NCBI RefSeq assembly: GCF_016086655.4 | Contig: NC_052139.2 | Coordinates: 26,602,002-26,666,001, forward strand | Reading direction: 5' to 3' | Source: Lepeophtheirus salmonis | Taxonomy: Eukaryota > Arthropoda > Copepoda > Siphonostomatoida > Caligidae | Length of the DNA stretch: 64,000 bases | Part shown: positions 22,350-33,609 of the stretch, piece after piece | How the letters are laid out: each line of letters opens with the position of its first letter | How positions within the stretch are numbered: the stretch's first letter is position 1 | Position numbers and translations under genes: made by a program | The notes under the pieces: generated by a model | What the model was told of the DNA's origin: nothing | What the model saw: the letters and a program-made list of their open reading frames with translations, nothing else | Database searches by the model: none

Positions 22350-23105
22350 CTCTTATTGACACAACTATTTGGTCTAAGGGCTCACGTATTCTATAAAAGT
22401 TGTACCGAGTATTATTTTAAAATGATTCTGCTAGTTGGATTTTAAGGACATCTTAAAATAGATGGTTATAATATATATGGAATATTAAATTATGTAACAT
22501 AAATGTCCTCACTAAACTTCTTGTTTAAGTTATATTCTTGAAAAATTTGAAAATAAGAAAATGAGTACCACTAGAGAAGATCCACCCTGCAATTACGGAT
22601 TGCAATTACAAAAAGAACAAGGTTTTGAATTGTTACATTCTTTTTAACCTATAGATATCTCTTACAAATTACAAAAATTACTCATTTGAACAATAATTTT
22701 AAATTAAATCACTTTTAGAGTTCAATATCAACCCTTTTCGGCATTGCCAAGGTAAATTATCAGGAGGCTACATGGTGAATAATATCAATCAATATCTTCA
22801 TCTCAATAAAATGAAACGAAAATTATTTGCAGGCTCAATTATACTCATGTTAATTTGTATTATAACATAAGCAGAAAGAAAAATGCAAAAATAATTCTTA
22901 AAATATAAATGAAGGTCTTTCACAAATGGTAATATAATTTTTTTAATAAAATAGTTCCCACTATAAATGACACTTTTAAATCACTTTTTTGTGTGTGTAT
23001 GTGGACTACGCACATCATGTCCTTAAAAACAAAGAATTAATTTAAATTGCACCATTATAATAATTAGTGGGTTTTTAAATAAACCTTGAAAAGGATGCAT
23101 AACAA
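22350..23105. other. AT-rich stretch without a recognised gene
   Basis: Nothing supported. Confidence 0.45.
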
Positions 23106-23109
23106 CATA

Positions 23110-23470
23110 TTTTCACATATATTTGCCCCCTCAACACAAAATCAAGCTAGAATGATTTTTCTCCAAATTGATTGTAAATTAGTAATATTAAACATTGTCC
23201 ATTTATACCATTAAATTTGTCTTATTAACCCTTTAAGTGTCTCGCCAATTTGACTTACAGTAGCCAAAATTGATACTTATAATAAAAAAAAGAGATTTTG
23301 ATAGATTTTATTTGAAAGGGGCCACATATGGGGATCAATATAAGTCTTTAAATGTAATAAAGTTCTACTCTAAAGATAAAATTATTTGTTCAACTCGTCC
23401 CACGGATTTGAAATTAAAGTCACTATATTCGACTCAAATTTGGTTATAAAATATTGGGATGTATATACAG
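23110..23470 (-). repeat. Rep-1 dispersed repeat, copy 3 (near complete)
   Basis: In minus orientation it reads from CCAATATTTTATAACC through CCGTGGGACGAG, GACTTATATTGATCCCCATA, TTCTAGCTTGATTTTGTGTTGAGGGGGC to ATATATGTGAA. The copy at 62390-62734 shows the same blocks in the same order, defining a unit of about 350 bp. Confidence 0.6.
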
Positions 23471-23565
23471 AGAGAAGATTTTAAATCAGAAAAATTTAAA
23501 GATAATGTTTATTTCAATTTATTTCCCAAAATCTAATTATGAAATTCACAAATTTTTTGCTCTTA

Positions 23566-23710
23566 GTGAAGTAAATCTTTCAAACCAATCACCTTTTGCT
23601 TGGACAACAGCCTCCAACATGATGAAGAAGTACTTGTTCTTGTTGCTGAAAATGGTTTTTATGTTGACGCACCACAAACTTTCCGTACGTTTTGAGACAA
23701 CTTTTCAGAA
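23566..23710 (-). pseudogene. Possible C-terminal scrap of a Tc1/mariner transposase
   Basis: The minus strand encodes LSQNVRKVCGA and, about 20 codons later, MLEAVVQAKGDWFE. These resemble the extreme C-terminus of Tc1/mariner transposases (VxKxCxAFRxRLEAVVxAxGGxIE), with an insertion between the two pieces. The segment adjoins Rep-1 sequence, and part of it (TTTTTATGTTGACGCACCAC) resembles a stretch at 24060, so repeat origin is an alternative. Confidence 0.35.
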
Positions 23711-23751
23711 ATTAAAAGCTAAAAAAATCAAGTGATTATTAATTAACTCTT

Positions 23752-24090
23752 AGGAAGTGCCGAGAATTACACTTAAACTAGCCAAAAATTCATCATCACA
23801 ATAATAGAATATGACAAATTGATTGATTTGTTTTGAAAAGGGACATATTGGGACCTATATAAGTCTTTTAAATTAAATAAAAATTATCCACGGTAGATAA
23901 AGTTCTTGGGTATTTTAACTATCTGATCAGAAATTTGAAGAAAACTTTTACAAATGACTCAAATATTTAAATTAAATATGGGCTTGTATTTATATTTATT
24001 TAAAGCAAAAAAAATATGTTGAGATTTTCTCCTATTCTTGATATTTCTTCAAGATTGTTTTTTTGTTGATGCACCATATATTAGTATTTA
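23752..24090 (-). repeat. Rep-1 dispersed repeat, copy 4 (partial)
   Basis: It follows copy 3 in the same orientation and repeats its blocks (GGACCTATATAAGTCTTTTAA, GACTCAAATATTTAAATTAA, ATGGGCTTGTAT), ending with CTTCAAGATTGTTTTTTTGTTGATGC, as at 23640. Copies 3 and 4 thus lie in tandem. Confidence 0.5.
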
Positions 24091-24094
24091 ATTA

Positions 24095-25180
24095 ATTATT
24101 TTTAACAATATTATGTCAAAAGATAATGGAGTTCAGTCCACAGAATGAAATGTTCATGCCACCAGGATCTATTAAAGAATGAAAAAAAAAAGAATATAGA
24201 AATAACTGTTTTTACTTTTCAAATCTTAAGCTTTACTCTTACTTTTCCCTACGTTTTGCCCACCCCTATTTATTCTATGGATACATAAAATTTTATTTCT
24301 TTTCAAATAAATGCACCATAAGTAGGCGGAAGTTCATCATTCAGAGAGAGGCTTTAGCGAGGTGTTAATACATATCTACTGACAATCTATTAAAGGCAAA
24401 AAAAAAAAAAAAAAGACGGTTGTCGATTCCCCCATCTGATCTTACGAAATCCAAAAATATTTAAGGATTCATAAGAAAAAACTTATGCGCCAAGGTTGAC
24501 AGGCTTCCCTTTGGATAAGTAAGTTATTTGTGGAAAAGCTATGTCCCATCTTATAAGGTTCTTTCCAAGAGTTAAGTAAGTTAGGTTTCATTTAAAATTT
24601 TATGAGTGAAGGGGTTTTACATCTCTTACTAAAGAAGGGAAAAAAACTGAATATGGTAAATTAGCCCAAATACTTCCTTCTATAACACTGGAATCAAATG
24701 AAATGCTTTCTGCGGTAAGACGAGTAGAAGACACACCATTATCGATCCAAGAAGCTATTGTTATTGATTAGGGGAGTGGGAGGGACTTCTGAGTGATGCT
24801 GGTAATTTTTTTTTAAGGGGGGGCTTGAGATTGAAGGCATGTCCCAATGTTCATGCACATAATGTAGATAGTCACGATCTATTTAATTGTACAACTGTTG
24901 AATATGCACTAATGTTCAAGAAAACGTGAATATTCTCTATCATGTACAATAATGTTCTTCATAATTGTTTCTGACCCTTTTATTTAAGTAAAATACTTGG
25001 ACCTATCGGTCTTATTTTCTCATTTGTTCAAATTGGAATGATTTAAAAGGAGAATTATTAAATTATGTCCTTTGTGTGTATTATGTCTTAATTATATAAC
25101 AATCTTGGTGTATTATTGCAATATTTATAAACTATTTTGTAAATATCTACCAAAGTATTTTTAATATAATTGTAAATTTT
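24095..25180. other. AT-rich stretch without a recognised gene
   Basis: Contains a 19-base A run near 24399-24415. No gene or repeat recognised. Confidence 0.45.
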
Positions 25181-25182
25181 TA

Positions 25183-25550
25183 CTAAGGTTATTTGAAAAG
25201 TATGTTCAAAGTCCGAGAGATGGCACTACTGGTACATACCGATGTTATGTTCAATAAGTAAAGTTTCATGGAAGAAAACAAACCAAATTGCAGCCAGATC
25301 TGTCTTTTTCTTTTTATATAATGGTATAAAGTAATGTTTAATCAATACACGAAAGTATTTTTCTTCAATTTTTTAAAAATCACTCCACTTTCTCGATTGA
25401 AACGAATGCCAGACAGAAAGAAATAGACCATCCTGCCTGAAAGTTGTTATGTGTTCTTCCAATTAATGCTACTAACTAAACATAACCTCGATACATCCCA
25501 TTACTGCGCCTTCTATCGAACTATACATGGACTTTTCAACCAACCCTCGT
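25183..25550. mobile_element. MITE with long terminal inverted repeats
   Basis: The left end (AAGGTTATTTGAAAAGTATG, then AAAGTCCGAGAGATGG) and the reverse complement of the right end (ACGAGGGTTGGTTGAAAAGT, then TAGTTCGATAGAAGG) align as inverted repeats. The likeness extends about 130 bases inward, including CGATGTTATGTT against CGAGGTTATGTT. The ACGAGGGTNGTTTGAAAAGT end is like mariner terminal repeats and like the element starting at 61417. At about 368 bp with no coding remains, it is a miniature inverted-repeat element, probably derived from a mariner. Confidence 0.7.
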
Positions 25551-25554
25551 TCTA

Positions 25555-28005
25555 TCATTATGAAATAAAATAAAAAGTTTCTGATTTATAACACTTGTTA
25601 TATTGTCTTTTACTGCACCCTGTACCAACAGATTGAAAAAATCTCTTTGTAACCAATAAGTTTTAATTTGAAATATAATGTTCATTGATGATTTCATTCT
25701 AAGTATAATTGTATATATGTATATGTAATTTTTACACTCTTGCATTAGGGATTATAAATTAAACTTAAATTATAACTCACAAAAAGTTAAAAAAAAGATG
25801 ATTTCTCTAAGAAACCCATTTCAAAACTGTTATTTTTTTATATTTGTTCTGTACAACACTGTTTAAGTTTAAGACCACATGGGATATTTCCTTATTTTTA
25901 GCAGAAAAAGAAATATATTTCAGAAATAATACAAAATATATCCGGTTTAGTCAAACAACGTGAAATAGAGCTTCTCGCAATTACTTTGCACTCTTTTTGG
26001 ATCAAATTAAATTGAGTTTTTTTTTCAAAAACTAGTGGGAGATCCTGAAATGGTCAACTTCTTAATGTTGTCATTTCTCAAGGACGTTTTCCTTGGGGAG
26101 GGGGGCTATTATTGTCTTTTTGTTTGTATGAATTCCAAAATGTTAGAAAATTACTAATGACAGTGTGAACAGCTGTCTTTATTAAATACATTCGTACAAA
26201 AATTTACCTCTCAAAATATCCATCTTTTTGTAACTTCACTATTTTAGCCTTTAGAACATAAAAAAAGTAGCTTATTAGCCCATTTTAGAAGAATATAAAT
26301 GACTACTAATGTACGAGCACAAACTTATGCTGAAATCGTAATAAGACATCAGGTACATAAACACACTTGTTAGACCCAATGGAACATGACACGTGTCATA
26401 CTTATATACTATGCAGTAATTTACGTCAACAAAACGGTTATTAATGAATTAGGGGACATATCAGAGGTGGTCTTAAATTTATGCAAATGACGGTATATTA
26501 ACACTTTCTAAATACTAATTACATCTGACCAAAATATGTATATATGCATATACTATAGAGATTATGCTTGTGTGTGTTTCCAATGGAATATTAGAATCGT
26601 AGATAAAATAAAGTTTGTGGAAATTTGTCTGTAAATTCGTTTGCATATAAATTTGACAAATAAAATTGATTTTTAAATGAATATTTGTTTCCTTAAAAGT
26701 CATTATTTTTCCACGATATTATTCTTCATAACTTTTTTGATTTTGCATGTACAAAAAATCTTGCTTAATTTGTGTTTATTTTTATAACACCATTAAATGC
26801 TATTAACTAATTAGTTGAAAACTGTTTTTTAAATTTACTTTACAAAATTATATTTGGCAATTTTTTGACAAGTATAAAAGATGGACTTCTCATCAAGACA
26901 TATTTTTTCCTTCATATATGTAAATATTTCATTTGAAGTTTATTACACATTTTTTTTTTTAAAATTAATAATAATACATTTCATATAATATACGGGCGCT
27001 ATTTTAAAACGCTTGCCCGCAACTGAGAAGTCTAATTATAAAAAGGAAATTTCATTGATCATTGTCAGTTTTATTCCCGCATCCTCCTTGGCCCAAGTAA
27101 CACCTTATAACCTTTAGCAAATTCAGTTTATTATCTTAAGCATAGAAATGAAATAGTTATCATAAAAACCTCTAAGACCCAATATTTTACTTGAGGCGTA
27201 TCATGAAAAAACTCAAACCCCTCACGATAATAACAACTTAACATCAAATAATATATTGCTGCTATAACGGTGTATAAATTATACAATGATCAAAATCCTT
27301 AGCATTTTGAGCATGCTAAAGAAAACGAAAAATCAACATTATAACTTTATTATTTTTGGAATGTTTTGAAAAAAAAAGTAGCATCACTGTTGTGAGGTTT
27401 CATTTGATCAGCTACAAACATCTGTGACGAGGAGGGAGGGTGGAGAATGATTAAAGCAAGTATTTCTCCGATATTGTTCCTCAATTAGTATCTAAAGTTT
27501 AAGAAAGACTTACAATTATAACTCTGCATTAATTTCTGAGGGTGACTCTCCGTCTTCCATGAGTAAATACAAATGTTCTGTTTGGCTTTGTAGATATATA
27601 ATTGATAGCGAATATGCAATAGAAAAATTATTTCACTCCTCAGAAATATAATAACTTGATAACAGCTGAGGGGAAGAAAATTAATGCTTCACGTTGTCAA
27701 GTTAAAAGTAAATGGATGAGTGTAAAAATACGAACAATTATCATGATTGCTTATAAGGCTTACGTCATTAGAGGACTAATTAAGAGTAGAATTGTTGATT
27801 GATATCTGAGTAATTTCTTAGTTAAAGATGTTTACTATATAAGAATTTATATTTATTTATTTCCTCTCAAGGCTAATTAAAGCTAATTTAATGAAATGTC
27901 ATGACTGCTAAACTCCTCTTTTTCAAATAATCTTCAAATTGGCGAGGTTACCACTTTAATTTTTGCTTTTTCTTGAATATATCTGTAGTTCTTTTCTTTA
28001 CAACT
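25555..28005. other. AT-rich stretch without a recognised gene
   Basis: About 2.4 kb with no supported feature. Notable minor items: a perfect 14-bp palindrome ATGACACGTGTCAT at 26386-26399 and a G-run with GGGAGGGGGG at 26095-26106. Confidence 0.5.
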
Positions 28006-28009
28006 ATAT

Positions 28010-28340
28010 AACTGGTAGTCATTTAAAATCTGAGCACTGACTAATTGAATAATTAATTAATGCTGTACTAATTCATCTTTCGATAAACTAAAGTATAAAT
28101 AATTAATTACAAAACAAACCAAATCTGAGCTCTCTAGTTACAAACAAGTCGTGAAAAAGACACTTGAACATGATTGATAAATTTCAAATCGTGCAATCTA
28201 AGCAGTTGGGTGTCTTCAAGATCTCCGTCTACATTGTCCGGATGTTTGAAACGTTGGAGAGAAAGAAGGGGTCTGTAAAAAAAGACCAAACTGGATCCAG
28301 AGGAGTCAAAGAAAACAGCCCATTATTCTAACCTATAGAA
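28010..28340 (+). pseudogene. 5' end and N-terminus of mariner-like element, family A (copy 1)
   Basis: The flank ACTGGTAGTCATTTAAAATC...CTAATTGAATAATTAATT matches the start of the family A copy at 45712, so 28010 is near the terminal repeat. ATG at 28170 opens a 53-residue frame: VFKISVYIVRMFETLERKKG then SVKKDQTGSRGVKENS. This is a helix-turn-helix segment with a basic linker, as in the N-terminal domain of mariner-like transposases. The sequence stops matching the family after about 28335, so the catalytic region and 3' end are absent. The 53-residue frame itself has no stops. Confidence 0.65.
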
Positions 28341-28344
28341 AAGT

Positions 28345-29265
28345 TTTTTGTTTTTTTTCTAAAGCTACACTACCGAGTTAAAAAGAATTATAATATTATC
28401 AGTAATTTTTGATCTTTCCTTTCTGAAAATGTCAAAAAATAATCAAAAAATACTCACTATTCTCGGCACATCAAATTTTCCTTACTTTTTTCTCGTTTTT
28501 TTGTTTTTTTTTGCTCAATAAGACTGTTATAAAATATAATTTTTTCCATACTGTTTATAGATGAGAGTTATGTCTATCAAAACTATTTTATTCAAAATTA
28601 CTAGAAATGTATATTACTACCTATATACACCATATAAAGAGGTTTTGTTTTTCTTGTAATTTGATTGATATCTGCAACCTAAAGATGACCTCTTTGGAAA
28701 ATTCCATTTTTCATAGTTAATTTACATACCATATCATAACCTAGAGTTAAGAAACGTTCCCAGTGACCAAAATTCCTAAAAAACCAGTCCCAATGATCAA
28801 CAGTCCGGAGGAACGATAGTAACAGGAATGGACCCAGTAAAGAAGGACCGATATAACACTAACCATGGGCCGTAAAAAATCATGTATTCCTCTTTCAATA
28901 ATTAGTAAAATAGTCTTAAAAGCAAAAATACTTTTTCTCAATTTCTTCATTTTTATATCAGCCTGCTTATATGTTCACACGTCACATGTGTACTACATAA
29001 TACCCACCTATGTAGGTTAGTATCTCTTTACATAGAAGAAATAAAAACAAACAATAACTCAAGGACACCATATTTCCATTTTGCAAAGGCGTGATGAGAG
29101 TAAAGTTTATGATAGATTTTACTTATGGGCACTGAATAAATGTGTACTTAACTACGTAATATATATTTTTATGTTTTAAAAGCTATAAGTTATCCACCGT
29201 GAAAAGAAGAAATTATTGAGATATTATTGTGTTTTGTCATGCATAAAATATATAAAGTGGTATAG
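28345..29265. other. AT-rich stretch without a recognised gene
   Basis: Nothing supported; the minus-strand 67-codon ORF at 28747-28950 shows no familiar motif. Confidence 0.4.
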
Positions 29266-29269
29266 AAAG

Positions 29270-29495
29270 GTTTTTATTAGGTCCGTTTATTGTTGAGTCC
29301 TGAGTGCTCGTCCCTTTGGGGTAATAAAGTAATGAACATTACAATTCACAGCTTAAAAAGCGAAATAACAAGGTCATAAATAAGTGTATTTACGAGTAGA
29401 TGTTCATATTTTAGAGAGTGGGGCCAAAAACTTGAAGAAGCATCGCCACAGTACGAAAAACATCATTTTTATGTAATTAAGAAAATGCAACGAAA
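29270..29495 (+). repeat. Duplicated family-B junction, copy 1
   Basis: This 220-bp segment matches 31695-31925: TTTTATTAG-TCC...TATTGTTGA-TCCTG, TAATA-AGTA, then TATTTACGAGTA and AGAG-TGGGG-CCA and TACGAAAAAC. The AGAGTGGGG part is the terminal motif of family B mariner-like elements, so the segment spans the end of one element and the start of the next. Confidence 0.5.
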
Positions 29496-29519
29496 AATAA
29501 TAATATTTAATACTAGCAA

Positions 29520-29830
29520 GAACACAATATCTGACAGATTTTATTTATATTTAGTTTTTTAGATTAAAATTCTAAGCTAAAACAATTTACTAATATCTAT
29601 AATTATAAAATAAGTAAATTTCTATAGTAAAACCTTCCGTTATGCAACATTTTTGTTGCTTCTGTTCATTTGATGAAAATATAAACAAACCTGAAACCCC
29701 TTTTGACACTCATAAAAATGCAACATATTTTCGATCATGTGAGAACACTGATTTTGCTAAATAAAAAGCATTTTTTTTAAAATGATTTACTTGCTCATCT
29801 TCTTCCTAATTACCTTCATTAATTTGTATT
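29520..29830 (-). pseudogene. Helitron helicase C-terminal fragment (copy 1)
   Basis: On the minus strand the segment near 29650-29760 encodes YVAF-xVSKGVSGLFIFSSN, matching the end of the Pif1-like helicase of Helitrons (FSxGQLYVAFSRVSKGxxG...). The DNA is closely similar to 51775-52120, including TAAGTAAATTTCTATAGTAA downstream of the frame and the CTTCTTCCT-ATT block upstream. Helitron helicases move rolling-circle transposons; only about 60 C-terminal codons with stops remain here. No Helitron terminal hairpin or CTRR end was located. Confidence 0.6.
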
Positions 29831-30119
29831 CAGTATATGTTCTTCCTTTTCCCGTTTATACAATATATTTATATTTTTTTGGTACATTATCGAATCGACA
29901 AACAATGCCTTAAAAAAACTTTAAGATGCAGAGATTTGATCTTGTTTTTATGAAAAAAAAAAAAAAAAAAAAGAGGGTGAAAAATCATACCTGCCCTATA
30001 GACCCCAGAAATCTAGTCTGATCTGCATTAAACATAGCCTAGGATACGTTAGTTATAACTCTGTACAACTTTTATATTTAGTCTAATGTCGGTATTGGTC
30101 TCTGTTTTTGAAATAAATT

Positions 30120-30370
30120 GGTTTTTATCATTTTTTTTCTAAAAAAATTAAATTTTTTGTTAACAAGTGTGAATTTGAGAATTTTTTTCCCAAAAATATA
30201 ATTTTTTGTAATTATCTGTGGTTTTTATTTTATTTTAAAAAGAAAATTTAATATTTTTTTTTTTTTAAAGTTCATATTTAAAATTTCATTCTTGTTTTAA
30301 AAAAAAATTTTTTTTTAAGCAACAGTGATTTTTTTATTGAAAAAAGTTGAAAAACAAAGCCTCCCCCCTG
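30120..30370 (+). repeat. GC-capped AT-rich dispersed repeat, copy 5 (3' part)
   Basis: An interior of A/T tracts (AAATTTTTTGTTAACAAGTG, GAGAATTTTTTTCCCAAAAA) ends in AAAACAAAGCCTCCCCCCTG. It resembles the second half of copy 1, where AACAGGTGTGAG and GAGAATAACTG stand at the same places. The 5' cap is missing. Confidence 0.5.
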
Positions 30371-30684
30371 AAGTATAATTTTGCAGAAGTTTCCTGTGTA
30401 ACCAACTATTTTTCATGTTTGTAGTAAGTTTGAACAAAATCAACCTATAACTTTTCCTGTTATCCTGTTGACTAACAAATAAACATACAGACCCCATAAC
30501 ATAACTTCCCTTAATCATTTTTACCATAGTCTTCCTTTTATTGTGGTTTGATAAATCTGTTGGTTCTTAATTACATATTATTTTAAACTGTATAACGTGA
30601 AGTCAGCCATGTACATTCGCAGTTAATCATTTCTTCGCAAGCAACTGTCCTGGAGAGGGCTCAAAGTGCAGCCTGTTTGTTTAT

Positions 30685-31050
30685 ACAGGGGATCCCTGCT
30701 CATTGCAGTTTTTGAGAACAAGAAAATCTGCTTTATATGAAATATGTGTTGTTAGGAGACTGTTTTGGTACTAAAATCCGTAAAATGGAAAAAATTGTTT
30801 TTCCCTTTTAACTTTTACTCTGGTTAGGATAATAAAACACTTTATTCGTTATATTGTTATTTAGAATAATGTATTCCAGACAAGTACTGTAAAATGATTG
30901 TAAAATTTAATCTTAATCACTGGATTTAATCGATTTTAAATCCCATGATTTCAATACCGTCAAATTTAAATAATCGAGACCTATTCCGTATTAATTGCAA
31001 AATTATACACTTCTATTAAATGAATTTATAGGCAGAGTATGGACAAACTC
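30685..31050 (+). repeat. Pogo/Tigger-like non-autonomous repeat, copy 2
   Basis: It starts ACAGGGGATCCCTGCTCATT and shares GAGAACAAGAAAATC, GTGTTGT, TACTAAA and TAATAAAACA blocks with the copy at 21460. The 3' border is uncertain because the similarity fades. Confidence 0.45.
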
Positions 31051-31214
31051 ATTTATAACATTAAAAATTCTACCTTACCTTCGTAACTGTTTGCTTATAA
31101 TTTGTAATCATACCTTAAAGAACGCAATGTGAACGGTATATACTGCACTTAACGAAGAATAGTTAGTAACACCGCATAAATTAAATTCATGCAGTGTTTG
31201 AAAATGCAGTATGC

Positions 31215-31640
31215 GAAGAAACCCTGCATTTAATTTTTTTCCTTCACAAGCAATAACAGCCTTGTTACGATGGCGAATATATTGGAAGCTTTTGATGATG
31301 AAGGCCGTATTCATGGCGTAACTCGCTGTCATGATGGTACCTCGGAGCCAATCCAATTTTGTATGAGAGGTGCGGCCGACATTATTCTCCAAAACACCCT
31401 AAACTGCAGAATCCAGGATGTTGAAGTCATGGCTGGAGGTGGGAGACATTGAAGAAGGTTAGAAGTCACCTGCAGAAGTTTTGGTTCTTCTTGGGAGTAT
31501 ATGTCTGTAATTGACTTTTTGATGCTGTATGCAGACTGGATGGAGATGCCAATGGTCTTTAGGGCGCAGAGAAAATCCCACATGTGTAGCCTTTTTAGTT
31601 GTTCCTCCACATTTTTACAATCAGAGACATGGGATAAGAA
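31215..31640 (-). pseudogene. Mariner-like element, family B, internally deleted (copy 2)
   Basis: The minus strand first gives a helix-turn-helix remnant (near 31500-31600, GISIQSAYSIKKSITDIYSQ). It is joined directly to the C-terminal part (near 31225-31420): DFNILDSAV, GVLENNVGRTSHTKLDWL, AFIIKSFQYIRHRNKAVIAC. The latter matches the LDFAVWGVLExNVxxxSHxxLDxLKxxI...SFRxRxxAVIAxEGG pattern at the end of mariner-like transposases. All three catalytic Asp regions between are missing. It is the best-preserved C-terminus of family B in the window. The terminal repeats were not delimited. Confidence 0.75.
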
Positions 31641-31694
31641 TAAAACTTCTTTATCCTTGTTTCAGTGATCCTTTTGTTGTGCAATGAAACATCA

Positions 31695-31925
31695 TTTTTA
31701 TTAGCTCCATCTATTGTTGAATCCTGGGGTTCCCTCCCTTTAGGTAATACAGTATTGAGCCACACAATGAAAAGCTTAAAGTTGTAGTGGAACGACAGAG
31801 TCAATTTTTTATATATATTTACGAGTATATGTTATATATCTAAAGAGTTGGGGTCCATAACTTTGAAAAACATGACTGAATTACGAAAAACGTGGTTTTT
31901 AGAAATAAGAAAAGACAAATCAAAA
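31695..31925 (+). repeat. Duplicated family-B junction, copy 2
   Basis: Second copy of the segment at 29270-29495; it leads into the family B element that begins near 31845. Confidence 0.5.
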
Positions 31926-32465
31926 TCAATTTGTAAATAACAACATATGTAGCTTTGTTTTCACTCATTATGTCCTCCTTCACAAAAAATTACAGGATTG
32001 GCTAACAGATTATCAGCTTGTGAGGATAAAAACAATATCCATTGCGTACCACGCTGATATTATTCGTCAAAACGCCCTACACTGCAAAATACAGAGTGTT
32101 GAGTTCAGATCTGTAGTTGGAAGAAATGGAGAAAGTTCAAAAGTTAGCCATTTTATTGCTCCATAAGTTTTGGGTCTTCTTAGCTTTATGGTGGTGTCAT
32201 TGAATTTTTGATCATGTAGGCAGTCTAGATAGAGATACCAACGGTTTCTGCAACCCTCTCGGTACTGACATTCTCGTGGTGAAGATCAAATATGTGTTGC
32301 CTTTTTTGTTGATGAGTTGACATTTTTACGCTTACAGACATGGGATAAACAAAAAAACTTATATATTTTTGTTTCAGGTTTCGTTTGGGTGCGTAAAGAA
32401 ACCACGTATTTTAAAATAACTGGGATCACGTCCAACTACTTGAAGTTTTGTGTGCCCAATGTTTA
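31845..32465 (-). mobile_element. Mariner-like element, family B, internally deleted (copy 3)
   Basis: The plus-strand left end TAAAGAGTTGGGGTCCATAA and the reverse complement of the right end (TAAACATTGGGCACACAAAA) resemble the terminal repeats of the cleaner copy at 54617. Between them, on the minus strand, lie THQQKRQHIFDLHHENVSTE and GISI-TAYMIKN (helix-turn-helix, near 32200-32345). A short scrambled C-terminal part follows, ending VIFCEGGHNE (near 31985). An apparent splice acceptor with a 57-codon frame at 32378-32550 is the element's 5' flank, not an exon. Confidence 0.6.
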
Positions 32466-32469
32466 CAAT

Positions 32470-33505
32470 CATGTATATCCTACAATGAAATTCAGACAAT
32501 TTGTAAAATGTTTTGTGCAGCAAGAAATATGTACTTCAAAGCGGGAGTGACGTTTTATATCGACGACAACTAGAAATGATTTTTTTATTTTCTAAAGCTG
32601 TCATCATTATTATTATTTAATTATTGAGAAGGTAAAATCTAAGTATAAAGTAATAACTCGTGTGTGTACTCATGATAGACCAATGAGGCTATGCTCGGGA
32701 GTTTTAAGTGTAAGTCCTTAATATAAAGAAACGGCATGACACCTACGCTGCTTTCCTTCAAATATTCAAGAAATTGTTAGCATCTTTTATTTTAGCATAC
32801 CCGTGGATCATATTTTAAACTACTCTAATTATTTCTCTTTTACTGGGAAGTTATTCTTCAATGAGAATCTGTAAAATTCGTGGACGAGGTTCCAAATAAT
32901 TTATAATAATAAGTATATGTAATTTATTTTATATTTATTCAAAAGAAAACATAAATTTTAAACTATTCGTGAAAGATTCAAAACTAGTTTAAGTTTCTTA
33001 GACGTTTGAAGGTGAAGTTATACATAATTAAATATTTATTTAATGGTCTGTTATAAATATTTACATACACTACTGCATCATTATTTATCAATGTACATTA
33101 TTGGTATTGTAGGAAAAAACTTTATCTGAGGTGAGTCTTGATCATAATTTTTTTGGGATGAATTGCATATAGAAAGTTTATACAGGGTGCGGAAGTATAA
33201 CTTTTATTTTTATAATCAGACTGTAGAAGTAGGGGTGTGGTTTGAGGCGATACTCTAAAAGTTTTCTTGAAAGTACAATTTTGTTGGTAACAAGTGTTGA
33301 AATACTGAGAAATGTGCTTTTGCCTTAAAAAATAAATACAGCCAAAAAATAATTTAGTATTCTGTCAAATTTCTTTATTTTTTATTATTGCAATTGACAT
33401 AAAACTAATTGCAATGTAGCTTTTGAGCTTTTGGTAGTGCAATTATTGAAAATCAGTTAATTCCTTCAAATTCTAACATACTAAAAATAGTTCTAGTACA
33501 ATTTA
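32470..33505. other. AT-rich stretch without a recognised gene
   Basis: Nothing supported. Confidence 0.45.
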
Positions 33506-33509
33506 CTAA

Positions 33510-33605
33510 AAAAGTTTTTGACAAAGGACATTCTGCATACAAATGATTTGCCGAAGGACCATTTCTCGAATGGACATTTCCCCTAAGGACCATGTTGGAC
33601 ATTCG
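33510..33605. repeat. Degenerate GGACATTTGCCGAA minisatellite
   Basis: Five or six imperfect copies of a 13-16 base unit: AAAGGACATTCTGC, TTGCCGAAGGACCATTTC, TCGAATGGACATTTCCCC, TAAGGACCATG, TTGGACATTCGGCCGAA. Isolated similar units occur near 50575-50600. Confidence 0.6.
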
Positions 33606-33609
33606 GCCG

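Noticed and set aside
26386..26399. Palindrome ATGACACGTGTCAT with an E-box core
   Set aside because: A 14-bp palindrome is expected occasionally in 64 kb and there is no gene nearby to regulate.
32317..32550. 77-codon plus ORF preceded by a good acceptor (TTTTTGTTTCAG at 32377)
   Set aside because: The acceptor and the first part of the frame match the 5' region of family B elements (compare 31640-31700 and the complement of 54640-54720), so it is transposon flank.
33510..33605. Considered as a CRISPR-like array
   Set aside because: The units are 13-16 bases, degenerate and without distinct spacers; a minisatellite fits better.
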